In this document: piece after piece, positions 42,698 to 53,766 of the stretch
Layout: every line of letters starts with the position of its first letter
How positions within the stretch are numbered: position 1 is the stretch's first letter
Origin: Symbiodinium microadriaticum
Lineage: Eukaryota > Sar > Dinophyceae > Suessiales > Symbiodiniaceae
Direction: 5' to 3'
DNA: 64,000 nt
Assembly: GCA_001939145.1 (NCBI GenBank)
Contig: LSRX01000469.1
Coordinates: forward strand, 186,001 to 250,000
Position numbers and translations under genes: made by a program
The notes under the pieces: model-generated
Databases searched by the model: none
What the model saw: the letters and a program-made list of their open reading frames with translations, nothing else
Told to the model about the DNA's origin: nothing

Positions 42698-43130
42698 TCG
42701 CAACGATGCGATTCGACATGCGGACCTTCAAGCGCGAGGTGTCCCCGAGGAACTTGTTCTCCTGGCTCCGCTTGTGGATGGACTTGGAGATCCACACGTA
42801 GAGGGAACAGGGAGGTCCCCCGAAGATGAGGCCTTTCGTTTTGAGCTTCTTGGCCTCAGCACAGAGCGTCCAAAAGCCCTTGGCGCTCGTCATGTCGTGC
42901 TCCGGGTTACTCTTGATGTCGAAAGCAAAAGTCTCCCAGCCCGCTTTGCGCCAAATCTTGGACATCTGCGCAGAAGCCCCGAAAAGGTCGATGATTCCGT
43001 ACTTTTCTGAGCTCTTTGGGCCCCTCAGAAAGGCTCTGATCTCACTCCTGTGCTTCTCGGCATCAAACCAAAGCAACTCCTGGCACTGTGACTGAACATC
43101 GTCGTCGTCGATATTGATGCTGCGCTTCGG
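42698..43130 (-). pseudogene. 5' part of a methyltransferase-like gene, cut by a transposon
   Basis: From the ATG at 43130 the minus strand encodes 145 residues before the insertion. Seen motifs: an acidic stretch IDDDDV at residues 8-13; YGIIDLFGASAQMSK at 45-59, resembling the AdoMet-binding motif I (DLFxGxG) of C5-cytosine methyltransferases; AFDIKSNPEHDM at 70-81, an acidic residue after a strand as in motif II; and GGPPCS at 105-110, resembling the PC-containing motif IV. The family is therefore probably a Rossmann-fold methyltransferase relative; substrate and activity are unknown. Residues around the PC (SLYVWIS) differ from true DNA methyltransferases. The frame continues into 41793 if the element and one TCGC copy are ignored. 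Upstream residues are open to 43163 without another ATG. Confidence 0.65.
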
Positions 43131-43637
43131 CATTTCGAGATCAAAGAGGCGGTGGCGAACCAAAAAACAAAACTACAACAGAAAATCTTGAGCCGGCCAT
43201 ATCAGGTTTCTATCCTTTGACAACTCCAACGCTGACTGCAGCGTGTATGCGAAGGTCCGCCTTTTCGGAGCAATCCCTGCACACGCGCTCTGAAAAGGCA
43301 TCTGTGCTGACAGAGGATGCCAGCCGGCCTCCCATGTCGGAGGTCTTCACAGTCCAAAGAGAGATGCCATCCTTGGACCTGGATGCCATGGTGGAGTCTT
43401 TTTGGGTTGGAGGGGACGGGCTTTGAGGCTTTGGAGGACGTATGCCTGAGTGCAGATTTCTGTCAGCAGACGAGTCCTGCGTTGTGCGCGAAAGACAAGG
43501 TTGCCGGAACCTTCTGACTCTGGTGGACTTTTACGAGCTTTGCTGAGACATACTCGTGCAAGGCTATACGCGGCTATACTACCAGAGGACATCACACGTT
43601 GTTAAACCCTTTGTGCATGGGAGAATCAAGCTTTGCG
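43131..43637. other. Stretch without a confident gene
   Basis: It may be 5' flank of the methyltransferase-like gene. Short overlapping frames only. Confidence 0.4.
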
Positions 43638-43979
43638 TCAGCTTTTGGGGGAAGCTGCCCTTCTTATTTGCAATTGCGTGTTGCAGATTGTGGTCGCATG
43701 CGGAAGCCCCTGTTCTGCTGAGTGTCCACAGCCTTGCTGAATTTTCACGTGCACATCCCCTCGCAGTGCTGCAGAAAGTCTCGGGGAGCTCACTGCTGGA
43801 CATCTGTCAATCACTAGAATGCCAGCTATTCTGTCTGGTCCCGCAGTCAGGTACCGCAGCAAGGTACAGAACATGTCTTTGTCAAAGACAAGCTTTTTGA
43901 GGCTCTGGCCCTGTGAAGAGCGTTCCGGTCGAGGGGTCGTAATCCATGGTGGTGATGGGATTGCTGGACACGGCACCAC
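43638..43979 (-). CDS. Possible exon of an unrecognised gene
   Basis: After AAG at 43980-43982 the minus strand reads in phase with the exon at 44214-44321 and includes QSLKKLVFDKDMFCTLLRYL then TAGPDRIAGILVID, which looks coding. A different frame across 43900-43970 reads NPITTMDYDPSTGTLFTGPE, which resembles the inner strands of a WD40 blade. Both cannot be right without a frame change, so either the exon is smaller than drawn or there is a frameshift near 43890-43910. No firm family call is possible. The part beyond about 43800 towards 43638 looks noncoding. Confidence 0.35.
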   Translation of the reverse strand: MVPCPAIPSPPWITTPRPERSSQGQSLKKLVFDKDMFCTLLRYLTAGPDRIAGILVIDRCPAVSSPRLSAALRGDVHVKIQQGCGHSAEQGLPHATTICNTQLQIRRAASPKS

Positions 43980-44213
43980 CTTAGCTCGTGCCCCATCCGG
44001 ATAGCCACACCAAGAGGGGAAACACTAATGGAGAGTTCCCTGTCAGCACGGAGTCTTGCAAGGGTTTCAAGCGGAAGTGGCTGCCAAGGGATCGCGATCC
44101 CCAAATTTGGCCTCTTCAATTCAAGAATCCGTGCACCTTAAACAAAGACGTGACCAGGATCCCGAGGCTATTTTCCCTGAGAGCATGAGGCAAATGAGCA
44201 TGCGACTGCATAC

Positions 44214-44321
44214 CTGGTGCCCGCAACTCCTGGACCCATGCACATTGAACTCGGCTTGCAACAAGTGGCCATCCGGCACGATCGCTATTCTCTGAAGAGG
44301 CAAGATCGAAGTATCCCACAC
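44214..44321 (-). CDS. Possible 36-codon exon of an unrecognised gene
   Basis: Bounded by an acceptor CTCAG (44322-44326) and a strong donor CAG/GTATGC (44212-44213). It encodes VWDTSILPLQRIAIVPDGHL then LQAEFNVHGSRSCGHQ, exactly 36 codons in phase 0. VWD at the start is reminiscent of a WD40 strand but is not sufficient for a call. The likely next exon starts at 43979 in the same phase. Confidence 0.4.
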
Positions 44322-44820
44322 CTGAGCTGGCAAGTGTGCCGGGTCGAATCTGCACATGTGTACGTCCAACATAGCGAGTCCCTGCACCGGCACCGGTTGC
44401 AAACGTAACATAAACATCAATAAATCATGCAAGCCGGTGTAACCTGTCAACGGCAAGCACTGCACTCACCATACCCTCTCGGTGCCGACAGCAGCCCTCG
44501 AAAACTGGAGGCTGTTCGAGGAAAACTGGACTTGACATACCCTAAAGCTCATGTATAAGTATACGATAAGTGTGATACTGGAAAACCCTTTGAGCTAATC
44601 AAGGCCCACATATTTAGCTTGCGAAGCTCTGAGCTACCAGCAGCCACGGTCCCATTCCTCATTGCCGTGAAGAGCCGACGTTGCTCCTTCGGACTGTCGA
44701 GGGGTTTAGGATTCCGGGCGGGTTCTGGCTCCTTTTTTGCAACAGGCTTTCCACTTCGCCCGGAGTTGGAGCAAGCAGCCCTAGCAGCTTCACTAAACCC
44801 TAAACCCTCATAGTATTAGT

Positions 44821-44886
44821 AGCCCTTATAGAACCCTGTAAGGATCCCTTTCAAGCCCTTATAGAACCCTCTAAGGATCCCTTTAA
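44821..44886. repeat. Tandem duplication, two 33 bp units
   Basis: Two units begin AGCCCTTATAGAACCCT and continue TAAGGATCCCTTT, differing at few positions. Confidence 0.9.
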
Positions 44887-44997
44887 AGGAACCCTAGCAG
44901 TGCTTCGCAATCAACAGCCACGGCAGGTCTGAAAGTCTCCCACAACCGAAAGGATGCCGAGAGACGGGCGTCCGCATGACACTAGCACGATACTATA

Positions 44998-45090
44998 GGG
45001 GCCTTAATAATTAGAATAGGCTTTTGGGGCCCATTATACTATATTTATAATAAGGAATCCCCAAAAACCTATTCTAATTATTAAGGCCCC
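44998..45090. mobile_element. MITE-like element, family A, copy 2
   Basis: A 93 bp element with near-perfect inverted ends starting GGGGCCTTAATAATTAGAAT, flanked by TA (44996-44997 and 45091-45092; TATA on both sides here). It matches the copy at 3498-3593 in ends and AT-rich centre. Confidence 0.87.
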
Positions 45091-45964
45091 TATATTACGG
45101 TACTCGGACAATCCCGGCGAGACTGTTCCAGTCGGCCACGGGCCCGGTCACGCGACTGTTGTGTAGACTGTGATTATCCACCTCTAGACGTTTAGGGCTT
45201 TCGTCACGTTCCTCTGCCAACCGCTACTAGCCAGAAGACCATAACTAACATAACTGCTGCAAGATGACCCTGGATGTTCGTTTGTGATGGTTCAGCTGTG
45301 GTGTGCAAGCGTCCAGCATGCAGAGCGAGGCGCAACATGAAATTGCCAAAACGGTGCACCTGCATGGCATTCTGTCAACACAACTTTTCTGAACACTTTC
45401 GGACCGAGCAAATCCCAAAGCCGTGCATCGCCTTCAAGCCATCGGCCGCCCTACAGGTACCTACTGCGAAATGTCCGGATACCTTTTGTAAATGAAGGCG
45501 CCTGATTTCGCATTGCTTTTTCTTCCTCTGCAAGGCACACAGGGGCCGCTGATCCGCTGAGCAGTTGCTACTGCAAATCGTGATTAATGCAAACAATAGC
45601 CAACGGGGTTAGGGTTGGGTTACGTGAGTGGAGCTGGTTGCAGCATCCGGCCAGGTAGGTGAAGGGTGCCGATTGGGGTCATCGGGTACTTACGACGAAG
45701 GCTTTGGGCGAACTGAACCAAGAAGCAAAAGCAAAACCAAACAGCGAAGCTTGCCTCTTACGGTGAGACTGGAGCCGCAGCTTGAGATGTTGGCCACTAA
45801 CTGTCACGACATGTCACGACCGTAAACTGTACACCGTGCCACGCAATATCCCAGCCGCTCAGAAGTTGAGGCCTTCCGGATACCAGCTCTTCCGCCTCTG
45901 CGGCACGGACGGAGTCAGCGCTATACAAATGACTCCGTAACAAGTCGTATTGATGTATATATAA

Positions 45965-46045
45965 CTACATGTATGTATGTACGTATGTATGCATTTATGT
46001 ATGCACGCATGCATGTATGTACAAACATACACACATGCAAAGGCG

Positions 46046-46080
<35 letters not shown>

Positions 46081-46140
46081 GTGCATTGATGTACACGGCT
46101 ATGTACTACATACATGCATGCATGCATGCATGCATGCATG
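45965..46140. repeat. Compound microsatellite (GTAT/GCAT), (AC)n, (TA)n, (GCAT)n
   Basis: Series of TATGTATG, ACACAC, ATATAT and CATGCATG tracts; overlapping long frames are artefacts. Confidence 0.85.
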
Positions 46141-47504
46141 CGTATCCATGCGTGTATGTAGAGTTTTGTGTGCACAGTCCGAATCACGCGCTGCTCTGCA
46201 ATGCTTCGTTGAACCACTCCGGCTGTTCTGACACCGCAGGCGAAAAGCCTGGGGAACATCACACGAAAACCTGCCTAAATTGCCGACCGCATTGTTGCGC
46301 ACATTGCGTTCGTGCAGCGGCGTCGATCAACGACCTCAGCATAAAGCCACCGCAATGCATTCAATAACAATTGTTACAGTCTGACTTACCCGACACCAGA
46401 CGATGTCAAGCACACCTATAAGCAACAGAGCCCAATCCACAGAGTGAAGACCTATCACCCTGCTTATAAGGAATATGACTAAACTTGCAGTAAGGATAGA
46501 ATTCCTGAGTAGAGTCCTTAGGGTTCGTGGTGGCCTAGTCTGAGCTTCCCGAGGTTCGGCTACATGGGGGCCGGTGTTGGGGGTGCCGTGTCGTATACTT
46601 ACAGGACTATTAAAGGATTTTTTCTGAATTATTCCAACCTCTACATTACCCCGAGCTCAGGGTAGAAGGGTGTTGAATGGTTTCAGGGACTAGGTCTTAA
46701 GTTCTTGAGCTTTCGGCGACTCGGTTTCAGGGTTGAGGATTTGCGGGTGCGGGACTTTATGGCTTGGAAAACTTTGAATTATGTATAGCTCAGGGCTGTT
46801 CCACTTCAAATCCCAATTCTTGCGAAGAGGCAGATGGCATGATTGAGGTGCATTCTCCGTCCGCCTCACGTCCCCCTGACCTGGATATGAGTTCGGGCTG
46901 CTGGTCTTGCGGGGGCAACAGCATGTTGTATTGGGTGCCTTGGTGGCAAAACTTGAACCTACCGCATGGTCAGCATAGGACTGCATCGTTTGGCCCTTCT
47001 ACTATGCACCGAGCCGAAGCATGTGAATGTGAGGACTTGACACTTGCCACGGCCATGGCACGAAGGGGGCATCTTCCCACCCGAGTAGTGACGTCACCCT
47101 TGCAAATGATTGCCACTGCAGCAGCTCTTAAATGGCCGTGAGAACTCGACATGCAAGCCCAAGAGCACCAGTATAATATATTATATTAAATTTTATATTA
47201 TCTTATATCGTATTATATATAATGTATTTATATCAGCATCGGACAGGCAGCAGAAGCTGCAGCCGCCGCTAGCAGAGAAGCCAACTTCGCCAGAGGCGCA
47301 CTGGCAGCAGGCAGCCGCTGACCTCCTTCATTCGCACTGCAAAAGTATAAGGCTCTTTACGGCTCTATAGGGTTTAGGGCTTTTTTCCCACCCGCTTTGC
47401 TGACTAGGTTTAGGGCTTTAGGGTTTACGCTCTCACGACTCGGACATGCCAGGCGAGGTACACGGTACGAGGTCGGCGTGAAACCAGAAGCAAGAACCCC
47501 CAGA

Positions 47505-47600
47505 GGGCTTTAGGGTTTTTTTTCCCTCTCGCATGGCTAGGGATCAATGCCCACAGGCGAGGTTGTTTTGGGAAATAGGGTTTAGGGTTTAGGGTGTAGG
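47505..47600 (+). repeat. Dispersed telomere-like motif with conserved tail
   Basis: TTTAGGG, a T run, CCCTCTCGCATGGCT and then AGGGATCAATGCCCACAGG, followed by further TTTAGGG units. The same order is present at 1537-1600 with substitutions. Confidence 0.75.
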
Positions 47601-49583
47601 TGTGCATACTCCACAAAGTTTTCAAATTAGCAAGCCAACCCAAGCCGCCTCCACCTGAACCACGAAGGTACCACAAACACGTCGGACATGCCAGGAATGT
47701 GTGGCGAAGCAGCGGGTGAGGTACTCTGTCATGCTACACTCACACGGCGCTGCCCCAAGCAAAGAGGAGCCGCTTGCGCCGCCTAAACCCCAAAACCTAC
47801 CCTAAACCCTAAACCCATGCACAAGCGAGCAGACGCACAAGGCCACAGAGCAGTTTAGCCAAAGGCAGGCGCGGAGACTAGCAGTGGAAGGCTTAAATGC
47901 TTCCCCTTCAATCTGCAGAGTCGGATCACAAAGGAGCGTTGGGACTCTGAGATGGCTGGTCGGAACCCCCTTGCATGCGACTGACCTCTGTGTGTGCTTC
48001 TGCCACGAGGATAACATAGCCTGGTTTTCTATGGTGCGCTGCATTCTGCCGGCAAGGCAATTTTCGATTCGGGAGATAGCTAAAGGCTAAAGGTAGTCCT
48101 GTTGAATCGACGGAGTACGTGCCGCCGGTGTCACGGCACACACAAAGTCAACTCCCGGCGCCTGCTTACGTCGAGCAGCTGGGGCTGGCCTTCCAGTAGA
48201 TGTTGCTAGATTCCAGAAGTATCAGTGGATGCCTAAATCCTTGTAGGATAAAAACTACTGCTCACTGCATTCCTGCAAGACGGGACGCGCCTGCGTTTCG
48301 AAAGACAATGCACGCAGCTCGAATGACAATGTACGCAGCACCCCGCTGTTTGCATCCCCAAACGACTAATCACTAGTCGGACTGGTCTGTAGACATGTAG
48401 GCTTCGACCCTGCCCGAAGCTCAAAATCCCAAAGCGATCATCCAAATAAAGCTCGAGTTTTGCTGGATGCTGAGCGAGAAGCGATTTTGTGACGCAGGGT
48501 GCTGCGGCTCCTGGACCAGATCATCTTTGCCACTTTAGGCAACCGCACTGGAAACAGGAGTACCCTCCAATGCCTACGGTCATGCGTGTCAAGGCACTAG
48601 CAGTCGCTACTAGCGATCCTGGAGCCCCGTAAACTCTGGGTCTTGGATGCAACTGAACCACCCTAACTCCCCCTCCTGTTGCAACACATGGGCTGTAACG
48701 CTCGGTGAAGCACAGATGTGAGAGAAGCAGGTTTAGATCCCCAGTCCCATGGATAACGCAAGGCACAATATTTAAAATGATAAGAGCCTGCAGACTGAAC
48801 ACACGAAGCACGCTGCGGCGGATTCTTGGGCTAAAGTTTCGGCTATAAAGGTGCCCGAAGGATTGATTACCGGGGAAATGCCCGCCTTCGGCTTTGGCTG
48901 TTGATGCTTGGCCTCTCCGAACTACCGGGTTTAGGGTCTAGGGTTTCGACTCTCGCACTCACACCAGGCAGGTGGGGGCTTGGGGTTTAGGGCGAGCATT
49001 TGAGGGTCCGGGGATTTTTGGCGAATAGTGGCTTTCGGTGCACGATTGCCTGCAGCCCAATGCGACAATGGTCCGTCTTGACACATGCATGCGCGTGCTA
49101 TCAACCTGCTATAGTACAACATATCACCATAATATTGAACAGCATTGGCAGCATCATTCCCTTATCGGGGCTTACATAATCTGTCAGTCTTTGGGTAATG
49201 GTGAGCAGCTGACCTCGGGCCCCTCGATTGCCCAGACCCCGACATACCTCGGATTGTGCCACTATAAGGCTCGAAGCTCTCCTGAAACAGAAGCCCCTTG
49301 ACCTGAGGACCTCTGGAGCCGAGAGGGAAGGCCCCAAAAAAGGCCCTGGAAGGGCAGATCCTGGCCCCCTGAGACTCAAGGCGGGTACGGTACCACCCTC
49401 GCCTGCTCGCCTCCGGTAACGTGTCCTTTGCCATCCTGCCGGCAGCTCCGAGCCATGTCAGGGAAATTTGGAAGAGGGGTGGGGATTTTTTTTGGGGGGT
49501 GTATAGGGACTCTACGAGAATGCGAGCCTAGCGACTTCAGGCTGACCCCAAGAACTGGAATTAATGCCCCTGCTGCTCCTATG

Positions 49584-49989
49584 CTAAGCGACAGGAGTTT
49601 CGGATCTCCAGCTGAGCGCAGACGAGCCCTGAATCAGAGTCGTGCCTCTGTGGAGAGCGCCACAGAAAAGCTGCCAGGCAAGTCGGAATCCGACAAGTGC
49701 TTCTGCGTTTTGAGCTGTAACGCACTCCTGGGCACACTTCCGGGGCAAGGCCTGCGTTGCAAAATCTCGCATGTCGTACATCTAGGTCGTGGCGATCCGC
49801 AACAGCGATCTGATGGCCGGGGCGCAGTGCGCATCCGGACAGCTCATCGGACAGATCAGCGCACTCATCCACCGGCAGTGAAGACTCAACCTGGAAAGCA
49901 TGGTGCTTGCTGTCGCTAAATTTAAAGCGCACGGGGCAATCCTTACAATCTACTGCAGAAAATGAACTACAAGCGCTCTGATACCTCAC
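49584..49989 (-). CDS. Uncertain coding-like segment downstream of the TPR gene
   Basis: One minus-strand frame carries HHAFQVESSLPVDECADLSD then GHQIAVADRHDLDVRHARF; the adjacent frame carries MRDFATQALPRKCAQECVTA then LVGFRLAWQLFCGALHRG before a stop at 49584. Both are moderately coding-like and overlap near 49760-49790, so an exon boundary or frame change would be needed. No domain is recognised. The stop of the TPR gene lies about 110 bases upstream, so this would be a separate gene or a chance frame. Confidence 0.27.
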
Positions 49990-50098
49990 GGGTTCTCACC
50001 AGGCTACTACAAGTCAAGTCGACACGAATCTTTTTCGAACCGGAGCCGGGAAAATCGAGTGCAGGCATGTGCAGAAAAGAGATGTAAACTTGCAGGTG

Positions 50099-51464
50099 TC
50101 AATACCCTCCCGTGGCGCGTGACCAGTCAGGACTCGAGACCAGATGCTTCAGATCCTGGTCCTCAGATGCCTCTCGAAGCCAATCCTTACGAGCTGCCGG
50201 TGAAACGAGTTCAAGGCAGGCTCTTAGCGCTTCGCTGGCTTTCGAAGGCCGCTCGGCCAACGCGGCAGCGCAAGCGAGGTTGTACCAGGCAGTGGCCTTC
50301 TCCTCCCGGGTGCCGAAGCGGGCTGCGAGCTGCAGCGAAGTTGCTGCACCCTGCAGAGCCGACGTGGCATCCCGGCCATCTGCGAGGGCACGCCGGGCCA
50401 GCGACAATGCGAGCTCTCCACAAGAGAGCCCCACCTCTCCTCTGTCCACCCCAGGTGCTGCCAAAGCACGGCCATACGCTTCTTCTGCAAGGCGTACAAG
50501 GTCCTCCGCCGTCACTTCGACCGGCTGTGGCTGGGCTTGTGCGGGCGCAGACTCGCCTGAGATTGGAGGCGAGGGCATCAGCATACCTTGGCTTCCGAAG
50601 AGGCCACTCCGCCATGTTTCGGGCGCCTCCGCAACCAATTGGTGATGAGGTCTCGCAGCGCAGAGGAGGTGGTACCCTGCTGCAAAGACATCTCCTTGCA
50701 AGGCTTTGTGCTGCCAGTCAGCTGAATCAGCGAGGTCAACCACTGCAAAAGCCAAACGGACCGCTTCCTGAAAGGCAAGGATCCCACGACGAAGCCACTC
50801 CAGCGACTCAGCGCCAGGAGCTTCGGTGACACCCCGGGAAGCGAGACTCACAAAAGCGGACAGGTGCTCGATGTGCAAAACCATCCAATCCAGGTCACTC
50901 GTGCTTCGGTCTTCCATTTCCTCGTCCTCCCCTTCTCCCACTGCTTCTGTGGCGGCCTGGAACCTTTCTGAAGCCTGGTTGCAAAGAGTACTTACTCTCT
51001 GCAAGAGGTCACTCCAATTCAGGCTTTGGCTCTGGCTCCCAATGCTGGGGATACTGGAGATGTACCTTCGCATTTGAAGTGCCAGCACTTTGCCCCAATC
51101 GCCCCAGGCATCGCCCAGATCATCGTGGCCCCACTCGCGGACCAGACGATGAGCCTCCTCAAAGTGCCTCGTCGCCTCCACAAGGAGAGCGTCGCAGTGA
51201 GAGGTGCCGAGCTCATCCGATCGCTCAGCAGCTGCCACCAGCAAGCGTCCAGCAGCGATTGTGCCGAGGTAGCGAAGCTCTGACCGCCGGGAGGTGTCTA
51301 GCTCGAGAATCTTTCGAAAAGCCGCTATAGCTGTCTCCAGTAATTGCTGTCCTGTCCCCTCAAGTTCTTGGGATTCTTGCCACAGCTCTGCGGCTGCTAT
51401 GCCTTGATTATACCAAGCCAGCTGGCGGGTTGGCCCGGCAGCAACCGCCGCCGAGAAGCATTGC
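50099..51464 (-). CDS. TPR-repeat protein, long terminal exon (454 residues)
   Basis: An open minus-strand frame from an acceptor CCCAG at 51465-51469 to a stop at 50099-50101. No ATG lies near its start, so it is the last exon of a longer gene; upstream sequence is microsatellite and intron-like. Tetratricopeptide-like helix pairs are visible: AWYNQGIAAAELWQESQEL with AIAAFRKILELDTSRRSE near residues 17-60, a middle set around EATRHFEEAHRLVREWG, and AWYNLACAAALAERPSKASE then ALRACLELV near the end. The C-terminal WLREASEDQDLKHLVSSPDW is the usual close of a TPR domain (Asp-x-Asp-Leu then Leu before a Pro). An acidic linker (GEGEDEEMED) and a Pro/Gln-rich linker (SAPAQAQPQPVEV) separate the parts. 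TPRs are protein-binding scaffolds; partner and role are unknown. GC-rich wobble positions set it apart from the flanks. Confidence 0.88.
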
Positions 51465-51569
51465 CTGGGTTATGGTTGAGGAACTGCAACCATGAACGCA
51501 ACAAGGAGAAAACATAAATACTTGCAGTAGGTTACGTTACATTCCATTACATTCATGCAGACAGCCAGC

Positions 51570-51588
51570 CAGCCAGCCAGCCAGACAT

Positions 51589-51629
<41 letters not shown>

Positions 51630-51675
51630 TATATAGTAATATAGTATAATATATATATATATATATATATATACT
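51570..51675. repeat. Microsatellite (CAGC)n-(AGAC)n-(TA)n
   Basis: About five CAGC units, ten AGAC units and a TA run; after it the sentence-like repeat ACTGAACTTGGTACCCAA occurs twice (about 51675 and 51728). Confidence 0.85.
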
Positions 51676-52298
51676 GAACTTGGTACCCAAGAACTCATTA
51701 AAAAATAAAAAAGCATTCCTTATAATATACTGAACTTGGTACCCAAAAAATCATCAATTAAAAAATTGTCTCTTAGAGATTGGATCAACAAAAAAACTGA
51801 AAAGTATTTCCAAGTGCCCAAACGATTCAGATCCTCCGAAGGAGCCGGGTGTGCTGTTGCCTCGCTTTGAGCCCTTACGAGTACTGTAAGAGTTGCTCTA
51901 AGCGATATCGGCTTTTTCCAAGCGATATCGGTTTAGGGTTTCGGGTTAGATTCTGAGGGTGACTTCAAGGATTGCTATCATGCATGCCAAATGACGGCTT
52001 TAGGGCTCTAGATGGCTGCAGGCTCGCATGTTTAAAGTTTAAGGTGCGTGGCTTTAGGCGTTAGGGGCTCATGGGACTTTTTGAAGCGGGTTATGAGTAG
52101 GATGGCCTCAATTGGAGAACCTACAGCTCTACGTAAAACCCACTACTCACTGAAGCCACTTGATCCTTCAAACTTGGGTGTTTCAGGAAGGACTTGAGGG
52201 GTCTGGGCGTTATTCGGTAAGGCTCAGGGAGCCTCGGGGTCAGAGGGTTGGGCAGTGTATGGGGATTGGGGATTGAACAGATCTAGGACCTTACCTAG

Positions 52299-52387
52299 AG
52301 TCTCCATTGTAGTTCCTTTTTGGGGTTACCCTCTAGGATCCTTAATATAGGTTTGGTTAAACCAAAAAAGGAACTACAATGGAGACT
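52299..52387. mobile_element. MITE-like element related to family B
   Basis: Inverted ends AGTCTCCATTGTAGTTCC and the inverse GGAACTACAATGGAGACT. The core (GGTTACCCTCTAGGATCC) is the inverted version of the family B core. A partial relative with ends AGTCTCTATTGCAGTTCC lies at 54992-55085 and carries an insertion of CTCTCTCCCTCTC. Confidence 0.75.
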
Positions 52388-53653
52388 ATCGGTACTGCCA
52401 GGCTTTAGAGCTGCGCATTGCCTTGCTCTTCTTGCCCATGACGGCTGCCCCCTATGCGGGCTGTACCGCCGATGTGTCGAAGCAGTCAGCCGGCAGCCAT
52501 GATGGACTTGCGATAGTCGGGGCCCGGGAGGTGGGGAGGCATTGCAAGGTTCCGGAGTCGGCTTGCAAGATGACTCCTGTTTCTGACTTCTTTCAGATTC
52601 CCGGCTCGGAGCAACCCCTGAACCCTACTAAAGGCTTCGGAGGTGTGCACTTTTTCTTCTGGTGCTTCTCGTGCTCGAAGCTTCGAGCCAACTTGGTTGC
52701 AGCAGGTCTCAGCCAGCAGACGACAAGCTTAGGGCTTAGGCGTTTTAGGGTGTAGGGTCTTAGGGTTATGCGGGCCTTCGCCCTAGATGAACGCGAGTCA
52801 GGCATGGGGCCCGGACGACTTGAACCTAAGACAAGTACAGCCCAAAGGAGGCTCTGACCCTGAGCAGCCTTCGAGGACGGGGATTCGAAATTTTCCGGAG
52901 CTTCATTCGAAGATGCCGACATAGAAGCAATCTCTATAAAAAAAACCGCTGTGGTCACAGAACCCTTCCAATACCCTGGCGCAGCCCTTGTAGAACCCTG
53001 ACAGAAAGCATCTAACCATTACATGTGCACCTCGACGACTGTTGCGGAGGCGGTCAGAAGCACGAGCAGCGCCACGAAAAGCGAATGACGCATGGCCTGG
53101 AGCCGCAATTTGACATGCTAGCGCGGGACCTCCTGTCAAAACCTGGCAGCAGCGTCGTGTATCCTATCATCTACTATGCGATATAGGTCATCCATTTTAT
53201 TTTTTGAAGCTGTAATTTCTGCATCATATGATATACTGCCACATATTATAGTACTTCAACGCTGAACGACGTGAACCTCCATACTCGGGCGCACAGAAAG
53301 CTCGGGCCCGGCCTTTTGGGTGGTCCCCGTTGTGCAAGCGCTTATGATGGCAGGTATAGCAGGATGTTCAGTAATGTAGGCTCGAGCCACAGCGAGCCTC
53401 AGACAGGCACATATTTAGGAAATCAGAGGTCCTTGAAGCATTGAATAAGGCTGAGGGTTACACGGTTACATTGCTAGACTACATAGACAGGGACTACAAG
53501 AAAATACAGTTTCTCATTCTGAACCCCGAATTCATTGGGCCAAGGATCCAACATCTCAAGCGGCCTCTTTGCTGTTCGCTGCCGCAGTCCCGCATAACGT
53601 GCGGACTCGGCCCTACATCTCCGGATCGAATGTCGGCATAAGCAACTTATTAA

Positions 53654-53766
53654 AGGAACCTGCAGAAGGGAAGTTTAGGGTATATAGGGCTACTAATAAG
53701 GCTTCTAGAAGGTATATAGACCTTCTATAAGGCTCCTAGAACGGTAACCCCACCTGAGAATGTCCT
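53654..53766. mobile_element. Dispersed inverted-repeat element, family D, copy 2
   Basis: Shares the core ATATAGACCTTCTATAAGG and GGCTCCTAGAACGGTAAC with the copy at 1882-1995, and ends in the same CACCTGAGAATGTCCT-type border. Confidence 0.65.

Larger units (their letters stand above)
44322..49583. other. 5.3 kb without a confident gene
   Basis: It contains the duplication at 44821-44886, family A copy 2 (44998-45090), microsatellite (45965-46140), an AT run (47172-47232), and several dispersed heptamer motifs (44793, 47370-47440, 47505-47600, 47795-47815, 48928-48990). Minus-strand frames at 45375-45596 and 48521-48811 are too weak to call. Confidence 0.4.

Noticed and set aside
43900..43975. 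A WD40-like string (MDYDPSTGTLFTG) on the minus strand
   Set aside because: Only one possible blade is seen and it is out of frame with the rest of the proposed exon; not enough for a WD40 call.
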